Shown one piece after another: positions 26,431 through 34,980 of a stretch of 64,000 nucleotides of DNA. The translations under genes and the position numbers were made by a program. The notes under the pieces were generated by a model. It was not told where the DNA came from, did no database searches, and saw nothing but the letters and a program-made list of their open reading frames with translations. Numbering within the stretch: the first letter of the stretch is position 1; every line of letters starts with the position of its first letter. Source of the stretch: Pseudomonas sp. CBZ-4 (GTDB lineage Bacteria; Pseudomonadota; Gammaproteobacteria; Pseudomonadales; Pseudomonadaceae); assembly GCF_000346755.1 (NCBI RefSeq), contig NZ_ANNV01000175.1:173097-237096 (forward strand). Direction: 5' to 3'.

Positions 26431-26454
26431 CAGATGCAAAAAGCCCAGCGCGGG
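26431..26454. repeat. Direct repeat copy 2
   Basis: CAGATGCAAAAAGCC then CAGCGCGGG, 23 of 24 bases identical to 25779-25802. This copy overlaps an intact leftward hairpin terminator, so the repeat may derive from terminator sequence. Confidence 0.5.
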
Positions 26455-26460
26455 GCTGGG
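26436..26460 (-). terminator. Leftward rho-independent terminator
   Basis: On the minus strand CCCAGC pairs with GCTGGG over a 5-base loop and is followed by C and five T. It would stop transcripts coming from the right, for example from the small gene at 26878-27099 or a lost gene. Confidence 0.65.
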
Positions 26461-26552
26461 TGTTTCAACCGCGAACTACACGAGCAGTAACTTCGCCCGC
26501 ATCCAGATAGGGCTAGAGTGTCGATGTCAGATCGCAAAAAGGCGCCCCGAAC

Positions 26553-26690
26553 TTAGTACCTACCCTCTGGATCAGTTTCGTAAAAAAAACGAAAGCATTT
26601 GCCAAGGAAACGCTTGGTAAACTTTTCGCCAACCTCCTTTCTCTTCTCTGGGTCGCTCTCAACAGGAATGGTGCTCGCCTCAGAAATCAT
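26553..26690 (-). CDS. Possible 45-codon ORF or gene remnant
   Basis: The leftward frame starts MISEASTIPVESDPEKRK and ends FYETDPEGRY. It is charged and protein-like in composition and ends shortly before the leftward terminator, but no ribosome-binding site precedes the ATG. It could be a small gene or the remaining tail of a larger one. Confidence 0.2.
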   Translation of the reverse strand: MISEASTIPVESDPEKRKEVGEKFTKRFLGKCFRFFYETDPEGRY

Positions 26691-26877
26691 GTTCGCACGC
26701 GCCCGCTTTATGATCCCTCATGGTTATCACTGGCCTGTGCGGCCATCCAGCGTGGAGGGAATGCCAGTAACCGAGACAGAACTCGGCGCAATAGCTTTGT
26801 GCCTCCTCTATCAGCCACAGGGGGCGACAAAATACGCATCAGCAAAAACAACCCCAACCGCCTAATGCGTATCCCAC

Positions 26878-27099
26878 TCACGAAAGCCCATCAAACCAGC
26901 CCAACACCCTTATCGTCTTCGCAAACTGTTTTTCATTCGCCAGCAACACCAGCAGCACCAAACCGCTCCCCATCACGATGCAAAGCCCACCTCCCGTTCC
27001 ATCAATGACAATCAGAAACACCCCCAGCACCAGGAGCGCAACGCCAAACGCCCCTACCCACTTTCGGGCCTGCTTTTGCTCGGGATACTTATCGAACAT
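26878..27099 (-). CDS. Small membrane protein, 73 aa
   Basis: Starts MFDKYPEQKQARKW at 27099 with GGAG about 9 bases upstream. Two hydrophobic helices follow (VGAFGVALLVLGVFLIVI and GLCIVMGSGLVLLVLL), then a basic tail. Like the two small membrane proteins at 25.2-25.7 kb in layout, but not alike in sequence. Function unknown. Confidence 0.5.
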   Translation of the reverse strand: MFDKYPEQKQARKWVGAFGVALLVLGVFLIVIDGTGGGLCIVMGSGLVLLVLLANEKQFAKTIRVLGWFDGLS

Positions 27100-27436
27100 C
27101 CATTTTCTCTCCACCGAGTAACGTCTCGATCAACTGTAGACCAACCGCGACTACTCATCATCGGGGCCAGGACACCCCATGACGCGCTGGAATGCGGTAA
27201 ACAAAGCTAAGCAGGCTACCCAAATGTTTCGCGCAGCCCCCCACACCCAAACCACTGAACATCCATCATCGCCTGCCATACAACTGTCGCCTCACATATG
27301 CGACAATGCGCGCCAAATTCCAACACACATCCCCCATTTTCTGCTCAGCGACCGGGTTTCGCGCCTTGATGTCGCTGTTGATGCACGCCTGAAGGCTCCT
27401 GCCGCCACGCTCGCAACCCATTGATAGGTAAAGTAA
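27100..27436. other. Intergenic region upstream of ybiT
   Basis: This 337-base stretch separates the leftward small gene from ybiT and must contain the ybiT promoter. A rightward 81-codon frame (27179-27424) runs through it but has Thr/Pro/His-rich composition and no ribosome-binding site, so I do not call it. Nothing else identified. Confidence 0.45.
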
Positions 27437-29023
27437 TTGATCTCCACAGCTAACATCACCATGCAGTTCGGCGCCAAGCCGCTCTTCGAGAACGTCTCGG
27501 TCAAGTTCGGCGCTGGCAACCGTTATGGTTTGATCGGTGCCAACGGTTGCGGCAAGTCGACCTTCATGAAAATCCTCGGCGGTGACCTGGATCCGTCTGG
27601 CGGCCAGGTCATGCTGGAGCCGAATGTGCGTCTGGGCAAGCTGCGCCAGGACCAGTTCGCCTATGAAGAATTCACTGTGCTCGACACCGTGATCATGGGT
27701 CACGAGGAGCTGTGGAAGGTCAAGGCCGAGCGTGATCGTATCTACTCGCTGCCGGAAATGAGCGAAGAAGACGGCATGGCCGTGGCCGAGCTGGAAACCG
27801 AGTTCGCCGAGATGGACGGCTACACCGCCGAATCCCGTGCCGGTGAGCTGCTGCTGGGTCTGGGTATTCCGCTGGAGCAGCACTTCGGTCCGATGAGCGA
27901 AGTGTCCCCGGGCTGGAAGCTGCGTGTATTGCTGGCCCAGGCGCTGTTTTCCGATCCTGAAGTGCTGTTGCTCGACGAACCGACCAACCACTTGGACATC
28001 AACACCATCCGCTGGCTGGAAAATATCCTGACCCAGCGTTCCAGCCTGATGATCATCATCTCTCACGACCGTCACTTCCTGAACAGCGTGTGTACCCACA
28101 TGGCTGACCTGGACTACGGCGAGCTGCGCCTGTTCCCGGGCAACTACGACGAGTACATGACCGTGGCGACCCAGTCCCGCGAGCAACTGCTGTCGGACAA
28201 CGCCAAGAAGAAGGCGCAGATCACCGAGCTGCAATCCTTCGTCAGCCGTTTCTCGGCGAACGCCTCGAAAGCCAAGCAGGCCACTTCCCGTGCCAAGGCG
28301 ATCGACAAGATCCAGCTGGCCGAGGTCAAGCCTTCGAGCCGTGTGAGCCCGTTCATCCGGTTCGAGCAGACCAAAAAGCTGCACCGTCAGGCAGTCATGG
28401 TCGAAAAAATGGCCAAAGGCTTCGACGGCAAGCCGCTGTTCAAGGACTTCAGCTTCCAGGTTGAAGCCGGCGAGCGCGTGGCGATCATCGGTCCGAACGG
28501 TATCGGCAAGACCACCCTGCTGCGCACCCTGGTCAGCGAGCTGACGCCGGACGCCGGTAGCATCAAGTGGACCGACGCCGCGGAACTGGGTTACTACGCC
28601 CAGGACCACGCCCACGACTTCGAAGACGACGTGACCCTGTTCGACTGGATGGGCCAATGGACCCAAGGCGAGCAGATGATCCGTGGCACCCTGGGTCGCA
28701 TGCTGTTCTCCAACGACGATATCCAGAAGTCGGTCAAGGTGATCTCCGGTGGTGAGCAAGGCCGTATGCTGTTCGGCAAGCTGATCCTGCAAAAGCCGAA
28801 CGTGCTGATCATGGACGAACCGACCAACCACTTGGACATGGAATCCATCGAAGCGCTGAACCTGGCGCTGGAAAACTACCCGGGCACGCTGATCTTTGTC
28901 AGCCACGACCGTGAGTTCGTATCGTCCCTGGCCACCCGCATCATCGAGTTGAGCGCCGACGGCGTGATCGACTTCAGCGGCACCTATGACGACTACCTGC
29001 GTAGCCAAGGCGTCGTGTTCTAA
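27437..29023 (+). CDS. ybiT: ABC-F family ATPase YbiT
   Basis: Soluble protein of 528 aa with two ABC domains, closely similar throughout to E. coli YbiT. Walker A motifs: GANGCGKST (domain 1) and GPNGIGKTT (domain 2). Walker B with the DEPTNHLD box occurs in both halves. The signature is degenerate in domain 1 (SPGWKLR) and SGGEQGR in domain 2. The linker between is basic and coiled (SRFSANASKAKQATSRAKAIDK), as in ribosome-binding ABC-F factors. The start is TTG at 27437. ABC-F proteins act on the ribosome; YbiT's exact role is unsettled. A terminator follows. Confidence 0.92.
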   Translation: MISTANITMQFGAKPLFENVSVKFGAGNRYGLIGANGCGKSTFMKILGGDLDPSGGQVMLEPNVRLGKLRQDQFAYEEFTVLDTVIMGHEELWKVKAERDRIYSLPEMSEEDGMAVAELETEFAEMDGYTAESRAGELLLGLGIPLEQHFGPMSEVSPGWKLRVLLAQALFSDPEVLLLDEPTNHLDINTIRWLENILTQRSSLMIIISHDRHFLNSVCTHMADLDYGELRLFPGNYDEYMTVATQSREQLLSDNAKKKAQITELQSFVSRFSANASKAKQATSRAKAIDKIQLAEVKPSSRVSPFIRFEQTKKLHRQAVMVEKMAKGFDGKPLFKDFSFQVEAGERVAIIGPNGIGKTTLLRTLVSELTPDAGSIKWTDAAELGYYAQDHAHDFEDDVTLFDWMGQWTQGEQMIRGTLGRMLFSNDDIQKSVKVISGGEQGRMLFGKLILQKPNVLIMDEPTNHLDMESIEALNLALENYPGTLIFVSHDREFVSSLATRIIELSADGVIDFSGTYDDYLRSQGVVF

Positions 29024-29042
29024 GCACCGCCCGCTGCACACC

Positions 29043-29073
29043 AAAGCCCCGTCCACTGTGACGGGGCTTTTTG
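29043..29073 (+). terminator. Strong terminator after ybiT
   Basis: AAAGCCCCGTC (29043-29053) pairs perfectly with GACGGGGCTTT (29060-29070) over a 6-base loop, continuing into a run of T (29068-29072). Confidence 0.9.
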
Positions 29074-29169
29074 CATTTAATGGCACACCATCATTAATCG
29101 TTAGCCAGCTTTCTTTTCCCCCACGCCCTTGCCATGATGGCCGCACCGCCCGCCCGCGAACGAGTGCCC

Positions 29170-30345
29170 ATGTCTGCCGCCGCCCCCAGTTCCCTGTCGA
29201 TCACCTTGCAGATCGTCTCCATCGTTTTCTATACCTTTATTGCCTTTATCTGCATCGGCGTGCCGATTGCGGTGATCCCGGGCTACGTGCACGAACAGTT
29301 GGGGTTCAGCGCGGTGGTCGCCGGGATCACCATTGGTTCGCAATACCTGGCCACTTTGCTCAGTCGTCCGATGGCCGGGCGCATGTCGGACAACGTCGGC
29401 ACCAAGCGTGCGATTGTGCTGGGGCTGGCGGGGATTTTGCTCAGTGGCGTGTTGACGTTGCTGGCGACGCTGATGGAGAGCCTGCCCGCCGTCAGCCTCG
29501 GCATTCTGATCGCGGGGCGCCTATTGCTGGGCGTGGCCCAGGGCCTGATCGGCGTGGGCACCATCAGCTGGTGCATGGGCCAGGTCGGCGCCGAGCACAC
29601 GGCGCGCTCGATCTCTTGGAACGGCATCGCGTCCTACGGCGCCATCGCCATCGGCGCGCCCTTGGGCGTGGTGATGGTCGCCGAATACGGCTACAGCAGC
29701 CTGGGGATTGCGCTGTCAGTGCTGGCGGCGCTGGGCTTGCTGCTAATCCGCAATAAACCGTCGGTGCCGGTGGTGCGTGGCGAGCGTTTGCCGTTCTGGG
29801 CGGTGTTCGGACGTATCGCACCGTTTGGCGCCAGTTTGTGCCTTGCTTCCATCGGCTACGGCACCCTGACGACCTTCATCACCCTGTACTACCTCAACCG
29901 TGGCTGGGCGGGTGCGGCGTATTGCCTGACGGTGTTCGGCGTGTGCTTTATCGTGTCGCGCCTGATCTTTATCTCGGCCATCAGCCGCTTTGGCGGCTTT
30001 CGTGCGGCGATTGCCTGCATGACCATCGAGACCCTGGGCCTGACGCTGCTGTGGCTGGCGCCAAGCACCGGCGTGGCCCTGATCGGCGCGGGGTTGACCG
30101 GTTTTGGCCTGTCGTTGGTGTACCCGGCGCTGGGCGTGGAGGCGATCAAACAGGTGCCCAACAGCAGCCGTGGCGCCGGGCTGAGTGCCTATGCGGTGTT
30201 TTTTGACCTGGCCCTGGCGATTGCCGGGCCGTTGATGGGGTTTGTCGCCTTGAACCTGGGCTACGGCTGGATCTTCTTTTGCGCCGCCCTGCTGTCGGTC
30301 GGCGCGCTGGGCCTGACCCTGCTGCTCAAGCGCCGCGCCTACTGA
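29170..30345 (+). CDS. MFS transporter, YhhS/YfcJ type
   Basis: Twelve-helix carrier of 391 aa from the ATG at 29170 (MSAAAPSSLSITLQIV); an in-frame ATG at 29134 would add 12 residues. Features of the YhhS/YfcJ subfamily are seen: CIGVPIAVIPGYVH, the loop GRMSDNVGTKRA, and GLSLVYPALGVEA in the second half. The gene ends overlapping the last 7 bases of the convergent hydrolase gene. Substrate unknown. Confidence 0.85.
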   Translation: MSAAAPSSLSITLQIVSIVFYTFIAFICIGVPIAVIPGYVHEQLGFSAVVAGITIGSQYLATLLSRPMAGRMSDNVGTKRAIVLGLAGILLSGVLTLLATLMESLPAVSLGILIAGRLLLGVAQGLIGVGTISWCMGQVGAEHTARSISWNGIASYGAIAIGAPLGVVMVAEYGYSSLGIALSVLAALGLLLIRNKPSVPVVRGERLPFWAVFGRIAPFGASLCLASIGYGTLTTFITLYYLNRGWAGAAYCLTVFGVCFIVSRLIFISAISRFGGFRAAIACMTIETLGLTLLWLAPSTGVALIGAGLTGFGLSLVYPALGVEAIKQVPNSSRGAGLSAYAVFFDLALAIAGPLMGFVALNLGYGWIFFCAALLSVGALGLTLLLKRRAY

Positions 30346-31376
30346 TCAGCGGTCTGCAAGCCGGCGCGGGTGGATTGCCCCAGGGTGTGGCTGAAGAACC
30401 GCCCCGCCTCGGAGATCAGGTTGCGATGGATGCCTTCGCGGTCGACACCGTCCGCATCGGTACAGATGGCCGGCATGGCCAGCAATTGATCGCTGTCGCA
30501 GGGTGCCATGAATACAAAGTGCCCCGCCCCAGCCAGCAGCTTGAAGTCCGGCGGTTCCGGCAGCTTGCGCGCCAGGGCGGCGGCGTTCTTGTCCACGGCC
30601 ACCAGCTTGTCGCCGTCGCCGCTGTAGAGCAGCACCGGCACGTGCACATCGGCGAGGGTCTGGCGGCCAAACATCAGGCTGAGCGGTGCCATCAGCATCA
30701 GTGCGTGAATGCGTGGGTCGGCTTGCGGTTGCAGGTCGTCGCGGTCCACCACCAACTCGCCTTTGGTGGTGCAGGCGTCGCGGTCTTCAGGACGTTCCTG
30801 GCAATAGCGGCGCAGGCGGTCGAAATCCGGCTTCGCGCCCGCGAGGATCAGCGCCGTCTCGCCACCGGCCGAGTAGCCGATCACGCCGACTTGATCGACG
30901 TTGACGAAGGGCGACAGCATCGGGTCGCCGAGAGTGGCAGTAATCGCTTCGGAAATCTGGATCGGCCGCCCGTACAGATTGCTCAGCGTGCCCAGGCGGC
31001 TGTGGTCCTTGTAGTTGTCGCCGGGGTGCAGCACGGCCACCACCACAAAACCCTTGCGCGCCAGCGAGGTGGCCAAGTCATGCAGGGCCAGCGGTGTGCC
31101 GGTATTGCCGTGGGACAACATCAGCATCGGGAAGCGGCCGATGGCAACCTTGGCGTCTTCACCGGCGCCCACGCGGTAAGCGCCCAGCTGCGTGCTGTGC
31201 TCGACATCGGTGGACGGGTAGAACGCGATGGCCTTCATCGGCTGCAAATCCAGCGGATCGAGAAAGGTCATGCGATGAAAGCCCACACTCCAATGCGGGT
31301 GTGGCGCAGGCGCGGCATGCACTGAAACCAGGCCGCCGAGCAGGGAAAGAACCAAAACAGCACAAAGACGCATCAT
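30339..31376 (-). CDS. Secreted alpha/beta-hydrolase (platelet-activating-factor-acetylhydrolase/dienelactone type)
   Basis: Exported protein of 345 aa. A Sec signal (MMRLCAVLVLSLLGGLVS) ends near VHAAP. The nucleophile elbow is GYSAGGE; an oxyanion region LSHGNTG precedes it, and the late GAGHFVF supplies the probable catalytic His. The start at 31376 (or 31373) follows AGGTGG; the 29 in-frame codons upstream lack signal-peptide features. Esterase activity is inferred; substrate not known. Confidence 0.8.
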   Translation of the reverse strand: MMRLCAVLVLSLLGGLVSVHAAPAPHPHWSVGFHRMTFLDPLDLQPMKAIAFYPSTDVEHSTQLGAYRVGAGEDAKVAIGRFPMLMLSHGNTGTPLALHDLATSLARKGFVVVAVLHPGDNYKDHSRLGTLSNLYGRPIQISEAITATLGDPMLSPFVNVDQVGVIGYSAGGETALILAGAKPDFDRLRRYCQERPEDRDACTTKGELVVDRDDLQPQADPRIHALMLMAPLSLMFGRQTLADVHVPVLLYSGDGDKLVAVDKNAAALARKLPEPPDFKLLAGAGHFVFMAPCDSDQLLAMPAICTDADGVDREGIHRNLISEAGRFFSHTLGQSTRAGLQTADQ

Positions 31377-31587
31377 GGGGATGTCCACCTTTGTTGCGTG
31401 AGAACCGACATGTCGAATTAAACGTCCAGGGTGTTGAACCCGAGCCTGCATAACCTGGGCCATATTAAAAAGACAGCGGACAAACGAAAAAACTCCGTAC
31501 TCCGATCGCTTTCAAGGCGAGCAGAATACAGAGTTTAGGCGCCCGTTTTCAGAATGAAACGGGGAATAGCGAACTTTTACTCAACCC

Positions 31588-32199
31588 TTACGCGGCAGCG
31601 AACAATTGTTCGTTGATCACTACGTTGGCGTCGCTCAGGGACTTGTTGCGCACTTCATCACCGTAGGCCAGGCCCTGGGCGCGGACGAACTCGATATCGG
31701 TGATGCCAAGGAAGCCGAATACCAGCTTCAGGTAGTCTTCGTGGCCAACGTTGCTGGCCTGGCCAGCGTGCAGGCCGCCGGCAGTGGAGACGATGATCAG
31801 CTTCTTGCCACCGCACAGGCCTTCAGGGCCGGCCTCGGTGTAGCGGAAGGTCTGGCCGGCGACAGCGATGCGGTCGATCCAGGCCTTGAGTTGGGACGGC
31901 ACCGAGAAGTTGTACATCGGCGCGCCGATCACCACCGCGTCCGCCGCGATGAATTCGGCCAACGACGAAGCACTCAGTTGCGCCTCGTGCTGTTGCACCG
32001 CGTCACGCAATTCGGCAGCGGTGCCCAGTGCGCCCAGGGTCAGGCCGGAAAAGTGGCTGATGCCTTCGCTCGCCAGGTCGCGGTAGGTCACTTCCACACC
32101 CGGCTCAGCCGCTTGCCAGGCCTTGACCACGCCAGCGGTGAGCTGACGGGAGGCCGAGTTGTCGCCGAGGATGCTGGAATCGATGTGCAACAGTTTCAT
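31588..32199 (-). CDS. azoR: FMN-dependent NADH-azoreductase AzoR
   Basis: Flavodoxin-fold quinone/azo reductase of 203 aa. The phosphate loop HIDSSILGDNSASRQL, the FMN stretch PMYNFSVPSQLKAWIDR and the STAGG loop agree with AzoR. Length matches the E. coli enzyme (201). It is divergent from a LysR regulator 125 bases away, the usual arrangement for regulator-controlled azoreductase or quinone reductase genes. Confidence 0.9.
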   Translation of the reverse strand: MKLLHIDSSILGDNSASRQLTAGVVKAWQAAEPGVEVTYRDLASEGISHFSGLTLGALGTAAELRDAVQQHEAQLSASSLAEFIAADAVVIGAPMYNFSVPSQLKAWIDRIAVAGQTFRYTEAGPEGLCGGKKLIIVSTAGGLHAGQASNVGHEDYLKLVFGFLGITDIEFVRAQGLAYGDEVRNKSLSDANVVINEQLFAAA

Positions 32200-32293
32200 G
32201 TGAGTGCTCCGAGTAGGATCGTCAGTGGCGATCAGATGGTGGTGATGCTACGCATGAAACCAATAGCCGATAAGCCAGCTGAAATGCGATAGT

Positions 32294-32313
32294 TTGTCCC
32301 ACTGACAGGACAA
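32294..32313. promoter_or_regulatory. Inverted repeat in the azoR-lysR intergenic region
   Basis: TTGTCC (32294-32299) and GGACAA (32308-32313) form a perfect 6-base inverted repeat with an 8-base spacer, ending 10 bases before the LysR start. It could be the autoregulatory site of the LysR protein; function is inferred from position only. Confidence 0.35.
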
Positions 32314-32323
32314 TAGGCCGACC

Positions 32324-33232
32324 ATGCAAGACCTCAACGACCTCTACTATTTCGCCAAAGTCGTCGAAGCCGGCGGTTTCGCGGCCGCCGGCCGGCTGCT
32401 GGGCATCCCCAAGTCACGGCTGTCACGGCGCATTGCCGAGCTGGAAGACCGCCTCGGTGCGCGCCTGCTGCAACGCACCACGCGGCAATTGACCCTCACC
32501 GCCGTCGGCGAACGCTACCTGCGCCACTGCCAGGCCATGCTGCTGGAGGCCGAGATGGCCGACGAGGCCGTGGCCAGCATGTCCAGCGAGGCCCGTGGGC
32601 GGCTGCGGGTCAGTTGCCCCGTGGGCATGGCCCAGCACATCCTGCCGGAGCTGGTGGCCGGGTTTCTCGCCGCCCATCCCCACGTGCAACTGGAAATGAC
32701 CCTGGTCAACCGCCGCGTCGACCTGGTGGCCGAAGGCATCGACGTGGCCCTGCGCGTGCGAGAGTTGGGGGATGAAGATCCGCTGCTGGTGACCAAACGC
32801 CTGCGCCAGGCCCAGACGGTGCTGGTGGCCAGCCCGGCGTTTATGCACGGCAAGCAGATCCACAGCCTCGACGACCTCAAGCAACTGCCCATGCTCGGCG
32901 CGCTGGAGCCGGACCGCATGGTCCACCAACGCATCCTCGACCCCGAGGGCAACCCCCACGAACTGGTGATGGAGGCGCGCCTGGGCATCGACGACTTCAT
33001 CGTGCGCAAGGCCAGCGCAATCATGGGCCTGGGCTTTACGGTACTGCCGATGATGTATTGCGAAGAGGAACTGGCCAGCGGCCGCCTGGTGCAACTGCTG
33101 CCACAATGGTCGTTGCCGGGCGGTTGGCTGCAAGCCGTATACCCCCATCGGCGTGGCGTATTGCCGGCCATCCGGGCCTGGATCGACTATCTGGAAGAAG
33201 GCTTCAAGGGTTGCGGAGACCGTCTGCTATGA
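32324..33232 (+). CDS. LysR-family transcriptional regulator
   Basis: A 302-aa regulator. The N-terminal winged helix-turn-helix is clear (FAAAGRLLGIPKSRLSRRI and LGARLLQRTTRQL), followed by the substrate-binding domain (RGRLRVSCPVGMAQHILP). It is divergent from azoR, its probable target. The stop overlaps the next gene as ATGA, so the YjbR-like gene is co-translated. Confidence 0.9.
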   Translation: MQDLNDLYYFAKVVEAGGFAAAGRLLGIPKSRLSRRIAELEDRLGARLLQRTTRQLTLTAVGERYLRHCQAMLLEAEMADEAVASMSSEARGRLRVSCPVGMAQHILPELVAGFLAAHPHVQLEMTLVNRRVDLVAEGIDVALRVRELGDEDPLLVTKRLRQAQTVLVASPAFMHGKQIHSLDDLKQLPMLGALEPDRMVHQRILDPEGNPHELVMEARLGIDDFIVRKASAIMGLGFTVLPMMYCEEELASGRLVQLLPQWSLPGGWLQAVYPHRRGVLPAIRAWIDYLEEGFKGCGDRLL

Positions 33233-33585
33233 AGATCACCGAAGAACAAGTCGCGCGTTTCTGCCTGAGCCTGCCCGGCGCGCGCGAGGACTACAAATGG
33301 GGCGGCGTACGCGTATTTTCGATTGCCGGCAACAAGATGTTCGCCCTGCAGAACCTGCGCGGTGAGTCGCTGGCGTTCAAGGTCGACAAGGATGTGTTCC
33401 TCGGCCACGTCGACCGCCCAGGCATCCACCCGGCGCCGTACCTGGCACGTGCGCAGTGGATCATCATGAACACGCCCTACCCGCTGGGCGCGGAGGAACT
33501 GCGCGGCTTGTTGCAGCGCTCCCACCAACTGGTGGTGAGCAAACTGCCCAAGCGCACGCAGGTCGGCTTGCGGCTAGAGGATTGA
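33229..33585 (+). CDS. MmcQ/YjbR family protein
   Basis: Small protein of 118 aa with the YjbR fold pattern (FCLSLPGAREDYKWGG, then FKVDKD and GIHPAPYLARAQWI). The ATG overlaps the lysR stop. Its 3' end overlaps the convergent DUF1294 gene by 12 bases. The family has a CyaY-like fold and is thought to bind DNA; no defined role here. Confidence 0.85.
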   Translation: MKITEEQVARFCLSLPGAREDYKWGGVRVFSIAGNKMFALQNLRGESLAFKVDKDVFLGHVDRPGIHPAPYLARAQWIIMNTPYPLGAEELRGLLQRSHQLVVSKLPKRTQVGLRLED

Positions 33586-33957
33586 CAGCAAGGTGCCGCC
33601 GAGGAACAGCTGGTCCAGCCAGAACACCTGATGCAGCAGCACAATCGCCCAGAACAGCGCCTGATAAGACACCTTGCGCGTCTTGTGCCGGAACACTTGC
33701 TGCGCAATCAACGCCCCCGGCCAACCGCCTGCCAGCTCGACGGCGTGCAGGATGTTTTCCGGGGTGCGCCGGCCTTCGGTCTGCGCCTGGCGCTTGTCGC
33801 GCCAGTACAAAAAGAACGCCAACACGCTGACCACGCCGTACGCCGCCAGCGGCAGCACGGTCTCGCCGCGATGCCACAGCAACACCGAGCCCAGCAGCGG
33901 CGCGGCGCACAACAGCAGAAAAACCGCGGCCTTCAGGCGCGGGTGCTGGATGTTCAT
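33574..33957 (-). CDS. DUF1294 membrane protein
   Basis: A 127-aa inner-membrane protein with about four hydrophobic helices. The DUF1294 hallmark is present: YWRDKRQAQ followed by ENILHAVELAGGWPGALIAQQVFRHKT. The ATG overlaps the uppP stop, so it is translationally coupled to uppP. Function unknown. In-frame codons continue upstream through uppP but belong to another frame of that gene. Confidence 0.85.
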   Translation of the reverse strand: MNIQHPRLKAAVFLLLCAAPLLGSVLLWHRGETVLPLAAYGVVSVLAFFLYWRDKRQAQTEGRRTPENILHAVELAGGWPGALIAQQVFRHKTRKVSYQALFWAIVLLHQVFWLDQLFLGGTLLSIL

Positions 33958-34784
33958 GGCTTGACCGCCGACCAGTCGATCCAGCCGAACTGCCAGGTCG
34001 CCAGGATCACCAGGCCAAACGCGATGCGGTACCAGGCAAACGCTGCGTAGCTGTGGCTGGCGATGAACTTGAGCAAGGCCTTGACCGCAATCATCGCGAA
34101 GATGAACGAAGTCACAAAGCCGATGGCAAACACCGGCAGGTCGGCGGGCTGGAACAGGTCGCGGTATTTGTAGCCCGAGTACAGCGCCGCACCGACCATG
34201 GTCGGCATGGCCAGGAAGAACGAGAACTCGGTGGCGGTCTTGCGTGACAGGCCAAACAACAGGCCGCCGATAATCGTCGCGCCGGAACGGGAAGTGCCCG
34301 GGATCATCGCCAGGCACTGGGCCAGGCCGACCTTGAGCGCGTCTTTCCAGGTGATGTCATCGACCGTCTCGGCGTGCACCGCATGTTGCCGCCGCTCCGC
34401 CCACAACATGATCACGCCACCCACCACCAACGCGGCCGCCACGGTGATCGGGTTGAACAGATAGTGTTTGATCAGGTCGGCAAAAATCACCCCCAGCACC
34501 ACCGCCGGCAACACCGCGATGATCAGGTTCACCGTGAAACGCTGGGCCTTGCGCTGCGTCGGCAGGCCGATGACCACGTCGAGGATCTTGCGCCGGAATT
34601 CCCAGACCACGGCAAGAATTGCGCCCAGTTGAATAATGATGTTGAACGCTTCAAAACGCTCGCCGCCGAAGCCGATCAGGTCGGCGACAATAATCTGGTG
34701 ACCGGTGCTGGAAATCGGCAGGAACTCCGTCAACCCCTCCACTACGCCAAGAATCAATGCCTGTATGGCGGTCCAAAAATCCAT
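33954..34784 (-). CDS. uppP: Undecaprenyl-diphosphatase UppP (BacA)
   Basis: Integral membrane phosphatase of 276 aa that recycles undecaprenyl diphosphate to the monophosphate carrier for cell-wall synthesis; overproduction gives bacitracin resistance. Both signature boxes are present: EGLTEFLPISSTGH (Glu-rich box) and PGTSRSGATI. It is followed by a coupled DUF1294 gene. Confidence 0.93.
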   Translation of the reverse strand: MDFWTAIQALILGVVEGLTEFLPISSTGHQIIVADLIGFGGERFEAFNIIIQLGAILAVVWEFRRKILDVVIGLPTQRKAQRFTVNLIIAVLPAVVLGVIFADLIKHYLFNPITVAAALVVGGVIMLWAERRQHAVHAETVDDITWKDALKVGLAQCLAMIPGTSRSGATIIGGLLFGLSRKTATEFSFFLAMPTMVGAALYSGYKYRDLFQPADLPVFAIGFVTSFIFAMIAVKALLKFIASHSYAAFAWYRIAFGLVILATWQFGWIDWSAVKP

Positions 34785-34980
34785 GCATCCCCCAAAAGGT
34801 CCTGCGCGGGGCAGGCCTCGATAGTCTTTTTTAAGTGGTTCACTGACGCCGGGTGTATAAAAAACCCGTGAAAAATCAGGCAGTACTCAGGTTTTCCGAT
34901 TACAGGCCGAAAGCCTATCAGACAAGGCGTAAAAGTCGATGCAGCGCCCACAATTATAAAAAGCACGGAGTGACAGGACG

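Larger units (their letters stand above)
26353..26877. other. Gene-poor stretch with degenerate repeats
   Basis: This 525-base region holds a leftward terminator (26436-26460), the second direct-repeat copy, a looser third copy (CAGATCGCAAAAAGGCGCC near 26528) and one 45-codon leftward open frame. No convincing gene was found. It looks like eroded sequence between small acquired genes. Confidence 0.5.

Noticed and set aside
26599..26865. Rightward 88-codon frame in the eroded region
   Set aside because: No ribosome-binding site and no protein-like pattern; the leftward 45-codon frame in the same place looks slightly better but is itself weak.
27266..29146. Leftward 626-codon frame antisense to ybiT
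   Set aside because: The complement of a highly conserved ABC-F gene; low-complexity His/Asp/Gln-rich translation without motifs.
34785..34980. Possible sigma-28 (FliA) promoter for the chemoreceptor gene
   Set aside because: A TAAA is present but no GCCGATAA-like -10 lies at the required spacing.
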